Positions 7,533 to 16,459 are shown, counted from the first letter of the stretch. The stretch is DNA of 16,696 nucleotides from Candidatus Abyssobacteria bacterium SURF_5 (GCA_003598085.1 QZKU01000079.1:1-16696); one strand, 5' to 3'. Numbers and translations are program-made. Notes: a model not told the origin generated them from the sequence alone.

Positions 7533-7972
7533 TACACCACCTCGGCCTTTCCGCCGGCTTTCTCGATTTTTTCTTTGGCGGACGCGGTGAACCGATGGGC
7601 GCGAACGGTCAGGCTGACCGTGATCTCACCGTTGCCCAGGATTTTGACGCCGGCCCGATTCAATTTCACGATACCCGCCTGGCTGAGCAATTCGGGAGTC
7701 ACTTGCGTCCCCGGTTCGAACGCGTTCAAGCGCTCGACGTTCAGGACCTCGTATTCTTTCTTGAAAATATTCCTGAATCCGCGCTTGGGAACGCGCCGCT
7801 GGAGCGGCATTTGTCCTCCCTCATAGCCGCGTGAAGATTTGGGTCCCGAGCGGGCACGCTGACCCTTGTGGCCTTTGCCGGCCGTCTTGCCCACTCCGGA
7901 GCCTTCTCCACGCCCAACTCGTTTGGGTTTTCGGCGGGCGCCTCTTGGCGGCTTAACAGTATCGAGTTGCAT
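7532..7972 (-). CDS. rplO: 50S ribosomal protein uL15
   Basis: L15 (146 residues) threads a long basic N-terminal arm into 23S rRNA and takes part in late 50S assembly. The arm is clear ([20 protein letters not shown], residues 18-37), followed by GFEGGQMPL-like [18 protein letters not shown] and a globular C-terminal half. It begins 13 bases after rpsE. In many bacteria rpmD (L30) lies between rpsE and rplO; here there is no room for it. The stop overlaps the secY start by one base. Confidence 0.98.
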   Translation of the reverse strand: MQLDTVKPPRGARRKPKRVGRGEGSGVGKTAGKGHKGQRARSGPKSSRGYEGGQMPLQRRVPKRGFRNIFKKEYEVLNVERLNAFEPGTQVTPELLSQAGIVKLNRAGVKILGNGEITVSLTVRAHRFTASAKEKIEKAGGKAEVV

Positions 7973-7985
7973 TTCTGATTATCCT

Positions 7986-8486
7986 CTATGCGATAATTTC
8001 GGCTACACTTTTGTTTCGTTTTGAGGCGACCTGCTCCGCAGTCTGCAGATTCTTCAGCGCCTCCATGGTGGCTCGTACGACATTAATGGCATTTGACGAG
8101 CCCAAGGATTTACTGAGAATGTTGGAGACTCCGGCCGTTTCCATAATGGCTCTGACCGCGCCTCCCGCGATCACGCCAGTCCCCGGGGAAGCGGGTTTCA
8201 GAACGACGCGACCGGCTCCTGCTATTCCCACGATCTCATGGGGCAGGGTCCCATTGACAACCGGAATTGTGATCATCGCTTTTTTCGCTTTTTCGACGCC
8301 TTTGCGAATAGCCTCGGGCACTTCATTGGCTTTGCCCAAGCCGGCGCCGACGCGTCCTTTACCGTCTCCGACTACCACCAGAGCGCTGAAGCCAAATCTC
8401 CGGCCGCCCTTGACGACCTTGGCGACGCGGTTGATCTTCACGATTTTTTCTTTGAATTCTGGAGCTTCGTGCTGAAATTTTTCCAA
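7986..8486 (-). CDS. rpsE: 30S ribosomal protein uS5
   Basis: S5 (166 residues) lies at the mRNA entry side of the 30S subunit and influences decoding accuracy. The N-terminal double-stranded-RNA-binding-like domain holds [20 protein letters not shown] (20-39) and [15 protein letters not shown] (46-60); the C-terminal domain has [15 protein letters not shown] (95-109). Start is TTG at 8486, four bases after a perfect AGGAGG; spacing is short but no better start exists. It lies eight bases after rplR. Confidence 0.97.
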   Translation of the reverse strand: MEKFQHEAPEFKEKIVKINRVAKVVKGGRRFGFSALVVVGDGKGRVGAGLGKANEVPEAIRKGVEKAKKAMITIPVVNGTLPHEIVGIAGAGRVVLKPASPGTGVIAGGAVRAIMETAGVSNILSKSLGSSNAINVVRATMEALKNLQTAEQVASKRNKSVAEIIA

Positions 8487-8494
8487 GTTACCTC

Positions 8495-8866
8495 CTAAAA
8501 CTTCAATCCTTTTTCACGCGCGCCTTCTGCGAGCGCTTTTATTCGGCCGTGATAGAGGTAACCACCGCGGTCGAAGATGACGTTTTCAATTCCGGCCGCC
8601 CTGGCCTTGTCGGCGATGAGTTGTCCCACGACCTTGGCGGATGATACATTACTGCCCGAGGCGCCACTCTGCTTTCCTTCGGGCGAGAGAGAGGACGCCG
8701 AAGCAAGCGTGCGTCCGGTGGTATCATCGATCACTTGAGCATAAATGTGCTTCAAGCTTCGGTACACGCACAATCGCGGTTTGTGTGGGGTTCCGACCAG
8801 TTTCTGCCTTATGCGCTGATGACGCCTTCGGCGTGCCGTCACTTTATCCAATTTTAGTTCTGCCAT
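8495..8866 (-). CDS. rplR: 50S ribosomal protein uL18
   Basis: L18 (123 residues) binds 5S rRNA together with L5 and brings it to the large subunit. A basic N-terminus ([13 protein letters not shown], 11-23) precedes the conserved [20 protein letters not shown] segment and the C-terminal [20 protein letters not shown] stretch. ATG at 8866 has a modest GAAGG eight bases upstream. It lies 15 bases after rplF and eight before rpsE. Confidence 0.97.
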   Translation of the reverse strand: MAELKLDKVTARRRRHQRIRQKLVGTPHKPRLCVYRSLKHIYAQVIDDTTGRTLASASSLSPEGKQSGASGSNVSSAKVVGQLIADKARAAGIENVIFDRGGYLYHGRIKALAEGAREKGLKF

Positions 8867-8881
8867 GGAGGAAACCTTCGG

Positions 8882-9415
8882 TTAAATGCCTGTCTTACCG
8901 GCTTTTCTGCGCAACCGTTCGCCGGCATACCGAATCCCTTTGCCTTTATAGGGTTCGGGCTTTCGGAGCGCCCGGATCTGGGCGGCAATTTGCCCTACTA
9001 CCTGTTTGTCGATGCCGTTCACGGTCACGATGTTGCGCTCGACGTTTAATTCTATGCCGGGCGGGGGCTCAAAGACGATCGGATGGCTGTAGCCGAGCTG
9101 AAAATTCAATGCCTTTCCCTGCTTGGCCGCGCGGTATCCAACGCCCTGCAGTTCGAGGCTCTTTTGGAACCCTTCTTTCACGCCGCGAACGCAGTTAGCG
9201 AGCAGCGCGCGTGTGAGACCGTGCAGCGAGCGGCTTTCACGCGAATCGTCGCTCCTGGTGATGAGGATTTTTCCATCCTGGACGGCGGCGGCGATAAGAG
9301 GGTGCACCTCATGCTCGAGTTTTCCCTTGGGTCCTTCGATCGTCACGTGCCGCCCGTCTATGGTAACCTTTACCCCGGCGGGTATCGGAATCGGATTTTT
9401 GCCTACGCGAGACAT
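8882..9415 (-). CDS. rplF: 50S ribosomal protein uL6
   Basis: L6 (177 residues) has two related alpha/beta domains and sits by the sarcin-ricin loop and factor-binding site. It opens [12 protein letters not shown] and carries the diagnostic [15 protein letters not shown] (152-166) near the C-terminus, with [10 protein letters not shown] (87-96) in the hinge. ATG at 9415; 21 bases after rpsH and 15 before rplR. Confidence 0.97.
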   Translation of the reverse strand: MSRVGKNPIPIPAGVKVTIDGRHVTIEGPKGKLEHEVHPLIAAAVQDGKILITRSDDSRESRSLHGLTRALLANCVRGVKEGFQKSLELQGVGYRAAKQGKALNFQLGYSHPIVFEPPPGIELNVERNIVTVNGIDKQVVGQIAAQIRALRKPEPYKGKGIRYAGERLRRKAGKTGI

Positions 9416-9436
9416 TGGTTATGCAGCCTTTCCTGA

Positions 9437-9835
9437 TTACCAGACTTTACAGATGACTTCGCCGCCGACGTGCGCCTCGCGGGACTGCTTATCGGTGAGC
9501 AATCCTCTTGAGGTGGAGATGACGGCGATACCGAGCCCTCCCATCACGCGCGGAAGTTCATCGGATTTTCGGTAGACGCGTCGCCCCGGCTTGCTTACTC
9601 GCTGGAGGCCGCTAATCACGCGCGACCGTTCGGGTCCGTACTTCAGGAACACCCGAAGCACGCCCTGTTTCCTGTTCTCGATGAACTTGTAGTCTGAGAT
9701 ATACCCCTCATGCCTGAGAATCTTGACGATATCTTCGTTGATTTTCGAAGCGGGGATATCAACTTTCTCATTCATCGCCAAATTGGCGTTCCGAATGCGC
9801 GTAAGCATGTCGGCAATCGGGTCCGAGAGCGACAT
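9437..9835 (-). CDS. rpsH: 30S ribosomal protein uS8
   Basis: S8 (132 residues) is a primary binder of the 16S rRNA central domain and, in E. coli, the translational repressor of the spc operon. The opening [16 protein letters not shown] (2-17) and the RNA-binding loop [15 protein letters not shown] (106-120) are present, and the chain ends VICKVW. ATG at 9835, 36 bases after rpsN. I could not identify an S8-type operator in the rplX-rplE spacer by eye. Confidence 0.97.
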   Translation of the reverse strand: MSLSDPIADMLTRIRNANLAMNEKVDIPASKINEDIVKILRHEGYISDYKFIENRKQGVLRVFLKYGPERSRVISGLQRVSKPGRRVYRKSDELPRVMGGLGIAVISTSRGLLTDKQSREAHVGGEVICKVW

Positions 9836-9871
9836 TGATTCTGGTTCTCCTTTGTTTGATTGGCGAGCTGA

Positions 9872-10057
9872 CTACCAGCTGGCCTTGATGACTCCGGGCA
9901 GCCGGCCTTCGCGCGCGAGGTTTCTGAAGCAGATGCGGCACATTTCGAACTTGCGCAGGTAGCCTCTCGGCCTTCCGCATATGCGGCACCTGTGGTACTT
10001 CCTCACACCGAATTTCGGATCCCGTTTTGCTTTTGCTACAAGAGATTTTTTTGCCAC
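9872..10057 (-). CDS. rpsN: 30S ribosomal protein uS14, zinc type (type Z)
   Basis: The short zinc-binding S14 (61 residues), located in the 30S head. Zinc ligands are C24, C27, C40 and C43 (CRIC...CRIC). The long S14 found in E. coli is about 100 residues and lacks the cysteines. Start is GTG at 10057 with a GTGAGG element five bases upstream, giving the usual MAKKS opening. It lies 31 bases after rplE and 36 before rpsH. Confidence 0.98.
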   Translation of the reverse strand: MAKKSLVAKAKRDPKFGVRKYHRCRICGRPRGYLRKFEMCRICFRNLAREGRLPGVIKASW

Positions 10058-10088
10058 TGTATCCTCACCTGGCCTGCCGCCGGCGTCG

Positions 10089-10634
10089 CTATTCGCGGCC
10101 GAACGGCATTCCCAATTCTTTGAGAAGCTCGATGCTCTCTTCCGGACCTTTGGAGCCGTCGATGACGAAGACGACGTTCATTCCCCGGATTTTGTAGACA
10201 TCGTCGTAATCGATTTCCGGAAAGATGATCTGTTCCTTGATCCCGAGCGTGTAGTTTCCGAACTGATCGAAACCGCTGCGCGAGACGCCGCGAAAGTCGC
10301 GAATGCGGGGAATGGCGATATTCACGAGGCGGTCGAAAAACTCGTACATCCGCTCTCCTCTGAGGGTAACCTTGCATCCGATCGATGCGCCGGCTCGCAG
10401 CTTGAAACCGGCGATGGATTTCTTCGCGCGGGTAACGACCGGACGCTGTCCGGTGATCCTGGTGAGCTCTTTGATTGCGCTCTCCATGACTTTGGCGTCG
10501 CCGGGCGCATCTCCGAGCCCCATGTTGACAACGATCTTGCTCAGGCGCGGGACCTGGTTAATGTTGCGCAGGTCCAGCTTCTCTTTGAGCGCCGGTGCGA
10601 TTTCAGCCTTGTATTTTTCCTTCAATCTTGCCAA
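10089..10634 (-). CDS. rplE: 50S ribosomal protein uL5
   Basis: L5 (181 residues) binds 5S rRNA in the central protuberance and contacts P-site tRNA. Conserved blocks are [13 protein letters not shown] (31-43), the [19 protein letters not shown] run (62-80) and [20 protein letters not shown] (112-131), with FPEIDYDDV at 138-146. The start is TTG at 10634 (MARLKEKY opening) with a GAGG about ten bases upstream. It lies 17 bases after rplX. Confidence 0.97.
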   Translation of the reverse strand: MARLKEKYKAEIAPALKEKLDLRNINQVPRLSKIVVNMGLGDAPGDAKVMESAIKELTRITGQRPVVTRAKKSIAGFKLRAGASIGCKVTLRGERMYEFFDRLVNIAIPRIRDFRGVSRSGFDQFGNYTLGIKEQIIFPEIDYDDVYKIRGMNVVFVIDGSKGPEESIELLKELGMPFGRE

Positions 10635-10651
10635 TTGTACCGCGCCTCTTT

Positions 10652-10984
10652 CTAACCCTGATCGACCATCTCAGAGCAATTTTTGCACACTCGAGCTTTG
10701 GTGCCATCGTCCAAAACAGTCCTTCCCACGCGGGTCGGCGTGCTGCACTTGGGACATACGAGCATCAAATTTGACACGTGGATCGGAGCCTCCTTTTGAA
10801 GGAGGCCCCCCTGCGGATTGGTCCGCGAGGGCCGCTCGTGGTGGGTTACCATGTTGAGGGCTTCCACGATAGCTCTATTCTTCACAGGGGATACGTGCAG
10901 GATTTTTCCCCGTTTACCCTTTTCCTTGCCGGCGATCACCATCACGTTATCGCCTCTTTTCAGATGCATCTTTGTCTTGCTCAT
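10652..10984 (-). CDS. rplX: 50S ribosomal protein uL24 with zinc-finger motif
   Basis: L24 (110 residues) starts 50S assembly by binding the 5' end of 23S rRNA. The KOW motif is at about 11-29 ([19 protein letters not shown]), and [13 protein letters not shown] follows at 48-60. The C-terminal part has two CxxC pairs, C77/C80 and C100/C103, which should bind zinc; E. coli L24 lacks this full set. ATG at 10984 has GGGAGA upstream; a second ATG at codon 6 is in frame but truncates the usual opening. It lies 20 bases after rplN. Confidence 0.97.
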   Translation of the reverse strand: MSKTKMHLKRGDNVMVIAGKEKGKRGKILHVSPVKNRAIVEALNMVTHHERPSRTNPQGGLLQKEAPIHVSNLMLVCPKCSTPTRVGRTVLDDGTKARVCKNCSEMVDQG

Positions 10985-11004
10985 TTTTGTTTCTCCCGGA
11001 CGCT

Positions 11005-11373
11005 TCAGACGACTTCGGGCGCGAGAGAGATTATTCGCATGAAGTCTTTATCCCTCAGCTCTCGCGGAACCGGTCCGAAGATTCTCGTGCCGCGCGGTAT
11101 CTTCTGTTCGTTGATGATGACTGCAGCATTGTCATCGAACCTGATGATCGAGCCATCGGGCCGCGGCGTGTCGCGTTTGGTCCTGACGATGACCGCTTTG
11201 ACGACGTCGCCCTTCTTTATCTGCGCCTGCGGCATTGCCGCTTTCACGCTGCAGACAATGATGTCACCCACGCGCGCATAGCGCGTTCCGGTCCCGCCGG
11301 GGACCTGTATGCACTGCAATTTCTTGGCGCCCGAGTTGTCTGCGACCTCGAGCATTGTTCTCATCTGTATCAT
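11005..11373 (-). CDS. rplN: 50S ribosomal protein uL14
   Basis: L14 (122 residues, the standard length) sits at the subunit interface and forms bridges to 16S rRNA. The family opening [19 protein letters not shown] and the internal [15 protein letters not shown] segment are present. ATG at 11373 follows a TGGAG element. The 48-base spacer from rpsQ is one of the longer ones here and corresponds to the S10/spc boundary of E. coli, but I saw no convincing promoter or terminator in it. Confidence 0.98.
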   Translation of the reverse strand: MIQMRTMLEVADNSGAKKLQCIQVPGGTGTRYARVGDIIVCSVKAAMPQAQIKKGDVVKAVIVRTKRDTPRPDGSIIRFDDNAAVIINEQKIPRGTRIFGPVPRELRDKDFMRIISLAPEVV

Positions 11374-11421
11374 AGTTACTCCAGAAGAAACCGTTCGTGG
11401 ATAAGCGAATGCGGCACTCGA

Positions 11422-11676
11422 TCATTTGGCGCGTTCTATGATCTCCGCCAGGCGCCACCGCTTGGTTTTGCTGAGGGGCCTGGTCTCGACGATGCGCACG
11501 ATGTCGCCGGGGCGGCACTCGCCCCGCTCGTCGTGCGCCTTGAACTTTTTCATGGTCTTCACGACCCGTTTGTATCTCGGGTGTGAGAACGTATTTTCAA
11601 CGGTCACCACCACGGTTTTGCTCATGGCGGCGCCGGTGACCACGCCGATTTTTTCCTGTTTATGTCTTTGTCCCAT
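11422..11676 (-). CDS. rpsQ: 30S ribosomal protein uS17
   Basis: S17 (84 residues) is a primary 16S rRNA binder with an OB fold. The signature [19 protein letters not shown] (9-27) and the later [18 protein letters not shown] (57-74) are present. ATG at 11676, 15 bases after rpmC. It is the last gene of the S10 block in the classic arrangement. Confidence 0.97.
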   Translation of the reverse strand: MGQRHKQEKIGVVTGAAMSKTVVVTVENTFSHPRYKRVVKTMKKFKAHDERGECRPGDIVRIVETRPLSKTKRWRLAEIIERAK

Positions 11677-11691
11677 AACCGGTGTTCAGTC

Positions 11692-11886
11692 CTATGCCTT
11701 TTGTTTTTCCGTCAATACGGTTTTGATGCGGGCGACATCAGCGCGGATCTGTCGAAACCGCTTTACGTTGTCAACCTGCTGGCCGCTGGCCGCCTGCATC
11801 CGGAGATTAAAAAGCGCCTCGGTCGATTCGCGCAGTTCGTTCTGGAGTTCCTCAACGGTCAGCTCGCGAAGTTCTTTAGCTTTCAT
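11692..11886 (-). CDS. rpmC: 50S ribosomal protein uL29
   Basis: L29 (64 residues), a helical hairpin near the tunnel exit that helps dock trigger factor and the signal recognition particle. The chain has the expected two helices: [18 protein letters not shown] (1-18) and the [11 protein letters not shown] turn (26-36) followed by a basic second helix ending in EKQKA. ATG at 11886; nine bases after rplP and 15 before rpsQ. Confidence 0.97.
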   Translation of the reverse strand: MKAKELRELTVEELQNELRESTEALFNLRMQAASGQQVDNVKRFRQIRADVARIKTVLTEKQKA

Positions 11887-11895
11887 ATACTCCCC

Positions 11896-12309
11896 CTATC
11901 CATGCAGGCGCCTTACGAAGCGGGTGCGGATGGGCAGCTTGCTTGAAGCCAACCGGAAGGCCTCTTTGGCCAGATCCTCGCGCACTCCCTCGAGTTCGAA
12001 CAGAACTTTTCCGGGTTTGACGACGGCGACCCATCGTTCGGGCTCGCCTTTGCCCTTGCCCATGCGGGTTTCGAGCGGTTTTTGCGTTACCGGCTTATGC
12101 GGAAAGATATTCAGCCACACTTTGCCGCCGCGCTTGATCTTCCGGGTGAGCGCGACCCTGGCCGCCTCGATCTGTCGGGCGGTAACCCAGGCCGGCTCGA
12201 GGGCCTGGAGGCCGAACTCGCCGAAATTTACGGAATTGCCTCTGGCGGCCTTGCCCGCCATGCGGCCCCGCTGCTGTTTGCGGTATTTCACCCTTTTTGG
12301 CATCAACAT
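11896..12309 (-). CDS. rplP: 50S ribosomal protein uL16
   Basis: L16 (137 residues) is a late-assembling 50S protein near the A-site tRNA elbow and peptidyl transferase centre. It opens [20 protein letters not shown] (1-20) and carries [20 protein letters not shown] (69-88), in which R82 aligns with the arginine hydroxylated in E. coli L16. [12 protein letters not shown] (90-101) follows. ATG at 12309; the third codon is also ATG but the longer form is the family norm. It lies 15 bases after rpsC. Confidence 0.98.
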   Translation of the reverse strand: MLMPKRVKYRKQQRGRMAGKAARGNSVNFGEFGLQALEPAWVTARQIEAARVALTRKIKRGGKVWLNIFPHKPVTQKPLETRMGKGKGEPERWVAVVKPGKVLFELEGVREDLAKEAFRLASSKLPIRTRFVRRLHG

Positions 12310-12324
12310 GGTGCTGCAATCTCC

Positions 12325-12978
12325 TTACACGGTTTCCCGCCGGATCGGCTCTCGCTCATGGATCTCGTCGTGGAAGACCCAGGTTTTGACGCCGATCTTT
12401 CCGAACGTGGTGTTGCTCTCGGCGAAACCGTAATCGATATCCGCGCGCAGGGTCTGAAGGGGGACGCGTCCTTCGCGGTACCATTCGGATCGCGCGATTT
12501 CCGCTCCTGCAAGCCGGCCGGAACAACTGATTTTTATTCCTTTGGCGCCGACCCTCATGGAGGTCGTTACGGCCTTTTTAATTGCGCGGCGGAAAGAGAC
12601 CTGTCGTTCGAGCTGGAGTGCGATGTTTTCGGCGATCAACTGCGCGTCCAATTCGGGATTTTTTATTTCCTGAACGACGATATAGACTTCGTTTTCGGTG
12701 AGCGCCTCCAGTTCGGAACGCAACTGATCCACTTCGGTTCCGCGCCGTCCAATGACGATGCCAGGGCGGGCGGTATGTATGGTAATCCGCGCTTTCTGCC
12801 CCATCCGCTCCACTTCCACCTTCGAGATGCCGGCGTGGGCAAGGCGCTCCTTGACCAGTTTGACGATCCTGAGATCTTCGTGGATTAATTTTGAATAATC
12901 ACGACCGGCATACCAGCGGGACAACCAGGTCTTGGTCGTGCCGAGCCTGAAGGCGGTCGGATGAACCTTCTGTCCCAT
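12325..12978 (-). CDS. rpsC: 30S ribosomal protein uS3
   Basis: S3 (217 residues) lines the mRNA entry channel and contributes to the ribosomal helicase activity. The type II KH domain contains [16 protein letters not shown] (71-86) with the GRRG loop at 77-80. The C-terminal half has [20 protein letters not shown] (147-166) and a GKIGVKTWV stretch (193-201). The ATG begins on the last A of the rplV stop (TAATG), implying coupled translation. The C-terminal tail is short, as in many non-enteric bacteria. Confidence 0.98.
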   Translation of the reverse strand: MGQKVHPTAFRLGTTKTWLSRWYAGRDYSKLIHEDLRIVKLVKERLAHAGISKVEVERMGQKARITIHTARPGIVIGRRGTEVDQLRSELEALTENEVYIVVQEIKNPELDAQLIAENIALQLERQVSFRRAIKKAVTTSMRVGAKGIKISCSGRLAGAEIARSEWYREGRVPLQTLRADIDYGFAESNTTFGKIGVKTWVFHDEIHEREPIRRETV

Positions 12979-13325
12979 TATTTGCGCTCCTTTTCATCCA
13001 GCTCAATAACGATATGGCTGGTGCGTTTCAACACTCGCACTCCGCGCCCCATTGGAGCGGTTCGGAAACGTTTCAGTGAGGGTCCGCCGTCCACGCTGAC
13101 TTTACTGACATAAAGGTTGTCCACGTTGACGTCGTCCCGCTGTTCGGCGTTTGAGATGGCCGATTTCAGGATTCCTTCCACTATTTTCGCCGCACCCTTG
13201 GGCGTAAAGCGCAAGAGGCTCAATGCCTCATCGGTATGTTTGCCGCGGATAAGATCGACGACCAGTCTCGCCTTTCGCGGCGCAATTCTCACAAAGCGGC
13301 CTCGTGCCTGTGCAATCATGGTCAT
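12978..13325 (-). CDS. rplV: 50S ribosomal protein uL22
   Basis: L22 (115 residues) spans the large subunit; its beta-hairpin lines the peptide exit tunnel, where macrolide-resistance mutations are known in other species. [17 protein letters not shown] (13-29) and the hairpin region [20 protein letters not shown] (81-100) are intact. The stop overlaps the rpsC start by one base. ATG at 13325; 21 bases after rpsS. Confidence 0.98.
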   Translation of the reverse strand: MTMIAQARGRFVRIAPRKARLVVDLIRGKHTDEALSLLRFTPKGAAKIVEGILKSAISNAEQRDDVNVDNLYVSKVSVDGGPSLKRFRTAPMGRGVRVLKRTSHIVIELDEKERK

Positions 13326-13346
13326 ACACTCCTACTCCTCGATGGT

Positions 13347-13637
13347 TCAGGCTTTCCTGCGGACGGCACTGGCTTTCTCCGCTCCGCCGTGCGCGCGGAA
13401 AAATCGAGTCGGAGCAAATTCTCCGAGCTTGTGACCGACCATATTTTCGGTAATGTAAATGGGAAGAAATTTCTTCCCGTTGTGGACGGCCACGGTCAGC
13501 CCGACCATTTCGGGAACGATCGTAGAGCGGCGAGACCAGGTGCGCAGCACCCTTTTTTCTCCCGTCTGCTGTGTCCGCAGCACCTTTTGCATGAGGTGCT
13601 CATCAACAAATGGTCCTTTTTTGATTGATCGCGCCAC
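13347..13637 (-). CDS. rpsS: 30S ribosomal protein uS19
   Basis: S19 (96 residues) sits in the 30S head with S13. The opening [15 protein letters not shown] and the motif [12 protein letters not shown] (67-78) are diagnostic. The start is GTG at 13637, only three bases after the rplB stop, so initiation probably depends on ribosomes finishing rplB. 21 bases separate it from rplV. Confidence 0.98.
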   Translation of the reverse strand: MARSIKKGPFVDEHLMQKVLRTQQTGEKRVLRTWSRRSTIVPEMVGLTVAVHNGKKFLPIYITENMVGHKLGEFAPTRFFRAHGGAEKASAVRRKA

Positions 13638-13640
13638 TGG

Positions 13641-14471
13641 TTATCTCTCTCTTTTCTTAACGATGAATTTGTTCGACAATTTTGATTTCTTCCGGGTCTT
13701 ATACCCCTTCGTCGGCATTCCCCATGGTGAGCAGGGGTGACGGCCGCCCGCCGATTTTCCTTCGCCGCCTCCGAGAGGATGGTCGACTGGATTCATTGCT
13801 ACGCCGCGCACGTACGGGCGTTTACCACGCCACCGTGAGCGACCGGCTTTTCCCAGGGAGATATTTTCGTGTTCGATATTGCCTATCTGCCCGATCGTAG
13901 CCCTGCAGCGAACGGGGATAAGCCGGACTTCGCCGGAGGGGAGCTTGATATGGGCGTAATTGCCTTCTTTGGCGACCAGTTGTGCTCCCGCGCCGGCGGT
14001 ACGCGCAATCTGGCCTCCTTTTCCCGGGCTCATCTCGATATTGTGGATGACTGTTCCCAAGGGGATATTCGTGATCGGGAGCGTGTTTCCGACGAGGATT
14101 TCCGCGCCTTTGCCCGAGATCACCGTTGCGCCGACCTGCAGGTATACGGGCGCCAGTATATAGCGTTTCTCGCCGTCGGGATACTGGATGAGCGCGATGT
14201 GGGCAGAGCGATTGGGGTCGTACTCGATCGATCTGACTTTTCCCGGGATGTCTTCTTTGTCCCGCTTGAAGTCAATCGCGCGATACAGTTTCTTGTGGCC
14301 GCCTCCCCGGTGCCGGGTGGTTATGCGCCCATTGACGTTTCTGCCGCCGCTCTTGTTCTTTCCCTTGGTCAGCGATTTGACCGGTTCGTTTCCTTTGGTC
14401 AATTCTTCAAAGGTCGAATCGGTTCTGAATCGCATGCCCGGAGTCCTGGGCGAATACTTTTTGATTGCCAT
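13641..14471 (-). CDS. rplB: 50S ribosomal protein uL2
   Basis: L2 (276 residues, standard length) is a core 23S rRNA binder needed for subunit association and peptidyl transferase activity. The N-terminal OB fold includes [20 protein letters not shown] (42-61); the SH3-like domain ends with the near-invariant [19 protein letters not shown] (226-244), in which H231 corresponds to the essential histidine of E. coli (H229). ATG at 14471; 24 bases after rplW. Confidence 0.98.
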   Translation of the reverse strand: MAIKKYSPRTPGMRFRTDSTFEELTKGNEPVKSLTKGKNKSGGRNVNGRITTRHRGGGHKKLYRAIDFKRDKEDIPGKVRSIEYDPNRSAHIALIQYPDGEKRYILAPVYLQVGATVISGKGAEILVGNTLPITNIPLGTVIHNIEMSPGKGGQIARTAGAGAQLVAKEGNYAHIKLPSGEVRLIPVRCRATIGQIGNIEHENISLGKAGRSRWRGKRPYVRGVAMNPVDHPLGGGEGKSAGGRHPCSPWGMPTKGYKTRKKSKLSNKFIVKKRER

Positions 14472-14495
14472 CTTCTTCTTCCCTTACATCAGGTA

Positions 14496-14780
14496 CTAAA
14501 ACAGTTCTATCCGGTCGCCCTGTTTCAGGGTGACGATCGCCTTCTTCCATTCAGGCGTATAGCCGACCTTGTAGCGAACCCGTTTCTTTTTGCCGGCCAC
14601 CCGCATAGTATTGACTCTGGTGACGGTGACTTTGAATATTTCCTCGACCGCCTGTTTGACCTGAAGCTTGTTTGCATCGGTGGCCACTTCAAACACATAT
14701 TTATTGTGGCGTTCAGTCAGTATCGTCCCCTTTTCGGAGATCGCCGGCCGCCGAATAATCTGGTGCGGATTGTACTTCAT
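14496..14780 (-). CDS. rplW: 50S ribosomal protein uL23
   Basis: L23 (94 residues) surrounds the tunnel exit and is the main docking site for trigger factor and SRP. IIRRPAISEKG (8-18), NKYVFEVATDANKLQVKQAV (26-45) and the basic GKKKRVRYKVGYTPEWKKAIV stretch are present. ATG at 14780 overlaps the rplD stop by four bases (ATGA), a translational coupling arrangement. Confidence 0.98.
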   Translation of the reverse strand: MKYNPHQIIRRPAISEKGTILTERHNKYVFEVATDANKLQVKQAVEEIFKVTVTRVNTMRVAGKKKRVRYKVGYTPEWKKAIVTLKQGDRIELF

Positions 14781-15400
14781 GAGAGCTTTTTCTCCAAGAG
14801 TTCCAGCGCCGTTCTGGTCAGCACGAGATTCTCATGACAGATCACGTCGAGCGCCGAGAGAGAATCGACGTACGCCTGGTCGACACCCGGGATGTTTCTC
14901 GCAGAAAGACGCACGTTTTTATCGGGCGCTTCAGTGACAATCAGGCAACTTTTCATGATGTTCAGGCGCCGGAGAATGGTCAGAAGTTCTTTTGTTTTCG
15001 GCGTATCGAGCTTCAATTCGTTCAGCACGAACAGGCGCCCTTCCTGCAGCCTGTCGGCGAGTAACGAAACGAGCGCGCCACGGCGCATCTTTTTTGGGAG
15101 CGCCTGCGAATAATCGCGCGGGTGCGGCCCGAAGGCTGTTCCGCCGCCTCTCCAATGAGGAGATTTCCCGCTGCCTACGCGGGCACGGCCGGTCCCCTTC
15201 TGCCTCCAGAGCTTCTTGGTGCTTCCGGCGACTTCCCCTCGTTCCTTGGTATCGGCGGTTCCCTGGCGCAGACCGGCCTGCTGGGCCACCACTACCTGGT
15301 GCACGACCGCCTCATTGGGCCTCTGCCCGAATATGTCGTCGCTGAGCTCGATAGTTCCGAGCTGCGAACCATTAGTTGCATACAGGACGGACTCTGCCAT
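14777..15400 (-). CDS. rplD: 50S ribosomal protein uL4
   Basis: L4 (207 residues) has a globular domain and an extended loop that narrows the peptide exit tunnel. The loop is clear: KLWRQKGTGRARVGSGKSPH (63-82) followed by WRGGGTAFGPHPRDY. In E. coli free L4 represses the S10 operon through its leader RNA; here no such leader can exist before rpsJ because tuf lies 17 bases away. ATG at 15400, one base after the rplC stop. Confidence 0.98.
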   Translation of the reverse strand: MAESVLYATNGSQLGTIELSDDIFGQRPNEAVVHQVVVAQQAGLRQGTADTKERGEVAGSTKKLWRQKGTGRARVGSGKSPHWRGGGTAFGPHPRDYSQALPKKMRRGALVSLLADRLQEGRLFVLNELKLDTPKTKELLTILRRLNIMKSCLIVTEAPDKNVRLSARNIPGVDQAYVDSLSALDVICHENLVLTRTALELLEKKLS

Positions 15401-15401
15401 C

Positions 15402-16052
15402 TCAGCTCTTCCCTTTCACTGCTTTGCCCGATCCCTTTATCGCGCTGCGAATTTCAATCATGCCCCCGTTCGGTCCCGGCACCGCCCCCTGGACCAGCAG
15501 GAGGTTCTTTTCGCCGTCCACTTTGACGACTTTCAGGTTTTGAATGGTACGTCTGACGGCTCCCATGTGGCCGGGCATCCCTTTCCCTTTCCAGACTTCT
15601 GAGGTATCGGCGCATTGGCCGATAGAGCCGACGCGCCTGTGGGAGGTGTGTCCGTGACTGGCGGGGCCTCCTCCGAACTTGTACCGCCGCACGACGCCTG
15701 CGAATCCCCGCCCTTTGGTGGTGCCGCTGACATCTACCAGGTCGCCCGCAGTAAAGACGTCGGCCCGCACTTCGGCGCCCTCCTTCAACTCGACTGAAGG
15801 AGAAAGTGAGAACTCCCTTAAGTGGCGCCTTGATGAAACGCCCGCGCGCTTGAAATGGCCCTGAAGCGGCTTCGTCACGTTTCGCTTTTTTTCGGCGAAT
15901 CCCAATTGAACGGCTTCGTATCCATCACGCTCGTTGTTTTTCAACTGCGTCACCGCACACGGCCCGACTTCCAGGACTGTCACGGGCACAAGGTTCCCCT
16001 CTTCAGTAAATACCTGTGACATTCCAATTTTTTTTCCGAGCAAACCAAACAC
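15402..16052 (-). CDS. rplC: 50S ribosomal protein uL3
   Basis: L3 (216 residues with the start chosen here) reaches toward the peptidyl transferase centre and is an early assembly protein. It opens with [15 protein letters not shown], then [15 protein letters not shown] (110-124), RRVGSIGQ (139-146; Q146 aligns with the methylated glutamine of E. coli L3) and [10 protein letters not shown] (155-164). Three starts are possible: GTG 16052 (AAGGG seven bases upstream, matches the family opening), ATG 16073 (seven more residues, weak site) and GTG 16115 (21 more, no site seen). I prefer 16052, which leaves a 95-base spacer after rpsJ. The product is certain, the start less so. Confidence 0.93.
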   Translation of the reverse strand: MFGLLGKKIGMSQVFTEEGNLVPVTVLEVGPCAVTQLKNNERDGYEAVQLGFAEKKRNVTKPLQGHFKRAGVSSRRHLREFSLSPSVELKEGAEVRADVFTAGDLVDVSGTTKGRGFAGVVRRYKFGGGPASHGHTSHRRVGSIGQCADTSEVWKGKGMPGHMGAVRRTIQNLKVVKVDGEKNLLLVQGAVPGPNGGMIEIRSAIKGSGKAVKGKS

Positions 16053-16147
16053 GACCTTGCCCTTTCGTACCATCGGCGGGCCAACCTTGCCCGGAAGGCG
16101 GCGGCGATGCCGCACAGCCGGATTCGGCGGCGCGCTCGTTCCAATAC
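16053..16147 (-). promoter_or_regulatory. rpsJ-rplC spacer with competing hairpins
   Basis: This is the longest spacer in the operon. A GCCGC element (16109-16113) can pair with GCGGC at 16101-16105 (three-base loop) or with GCGGC at 16127-16131 (13-base loop), so two small GC-rich hairpins exclude each other just before the L3 ribosome binding site. This could be a translational control point or merely GC-rich DNA; if L3 starts at 16073 or 16115 part of it is coding. Confidence 0.25.
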
Positions 16148-16459
16148 CTACAGTTTAATCTCGACGTTGACACCGGCCGGCAGATCGAGCTTCATCAATG
16201 CGTCGACAGTCTGCGCGGTTGGCTCAATGATATCGATCAACCGTTTATGCGTGCGGATTTCGAACTGCTCGCGAGACTTCTTGTCGACATGCGGAGAGCG
16301 CAGCACAGTGAAGATGTTGCGCGAGGTAGGCAGGGGGATTGGGCCGGAGACCCGGGCTCCCGTCCGCCTGCACGTATCGACGATCTCGCTGGTTGACTGG
16401 TCGAGTATTCTATGATCATAGGCTTTCAGCCTGATCCGTATTTTTTGGCTTTCCGCCAT
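16148..16459 (-). CDS. rpsJ: 30S ribosomal protein uS10 / NusE
   Basis: S10 (103 residues, standard length) is in the 30S head and also acts as NusE, linking ribosomes and antitermination complexes with NusB and NusG. Family blocks are [16 protein letters not shown] (7-22), GPIPLPT (39-45), [19 protein letters not shown] (55-73) and [12 protein letters not shown] at the end. ATG at 16459 with an AAGGAG just upstream. It starts 17 bases after the tuf stop, so it must be transcribed with tuf. Confidence 0.98.
   Translation of the reverse strand: MAESQKIRIRLKAYDHRILDQSTSEIVDTCRRTGARVSGPIPLPTSRNIFTVLRSPHVDKKSREQFEIRTHKRLIDIIEPTAQTVDALMKLDLPAGVNVEIKL

Noticed and set aside
11374-11421. Possible spc-operon promoter in the rpsQ-rplN spacer
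   Set aside because: No pair of -35 and -10 elements with acceptable spacing could be seen in the 48 bases.
11426-12433. Plus-strand open frame of 335 codons opposite rpsQ, rpmC, rplP and rpsC
   Set aside because: Antisense shadow of four recognised ribosomal genes; low-complexity serine/arginine-rich translation with no family resemblance.
13869-14837. Plus-strand open frame of 322 codons opposite rplB, rplW and rplD
   Set aside because: Antisense shadow of conserved genes; no recognisable domain.
16053-16115. 21-residue N-terminal extension of L3 from GTG 16115
   Set aside because: Very arginine- and proline-rich, no ribosome binding site seen, and the family start is at the [11 protein letters not shown] segment.
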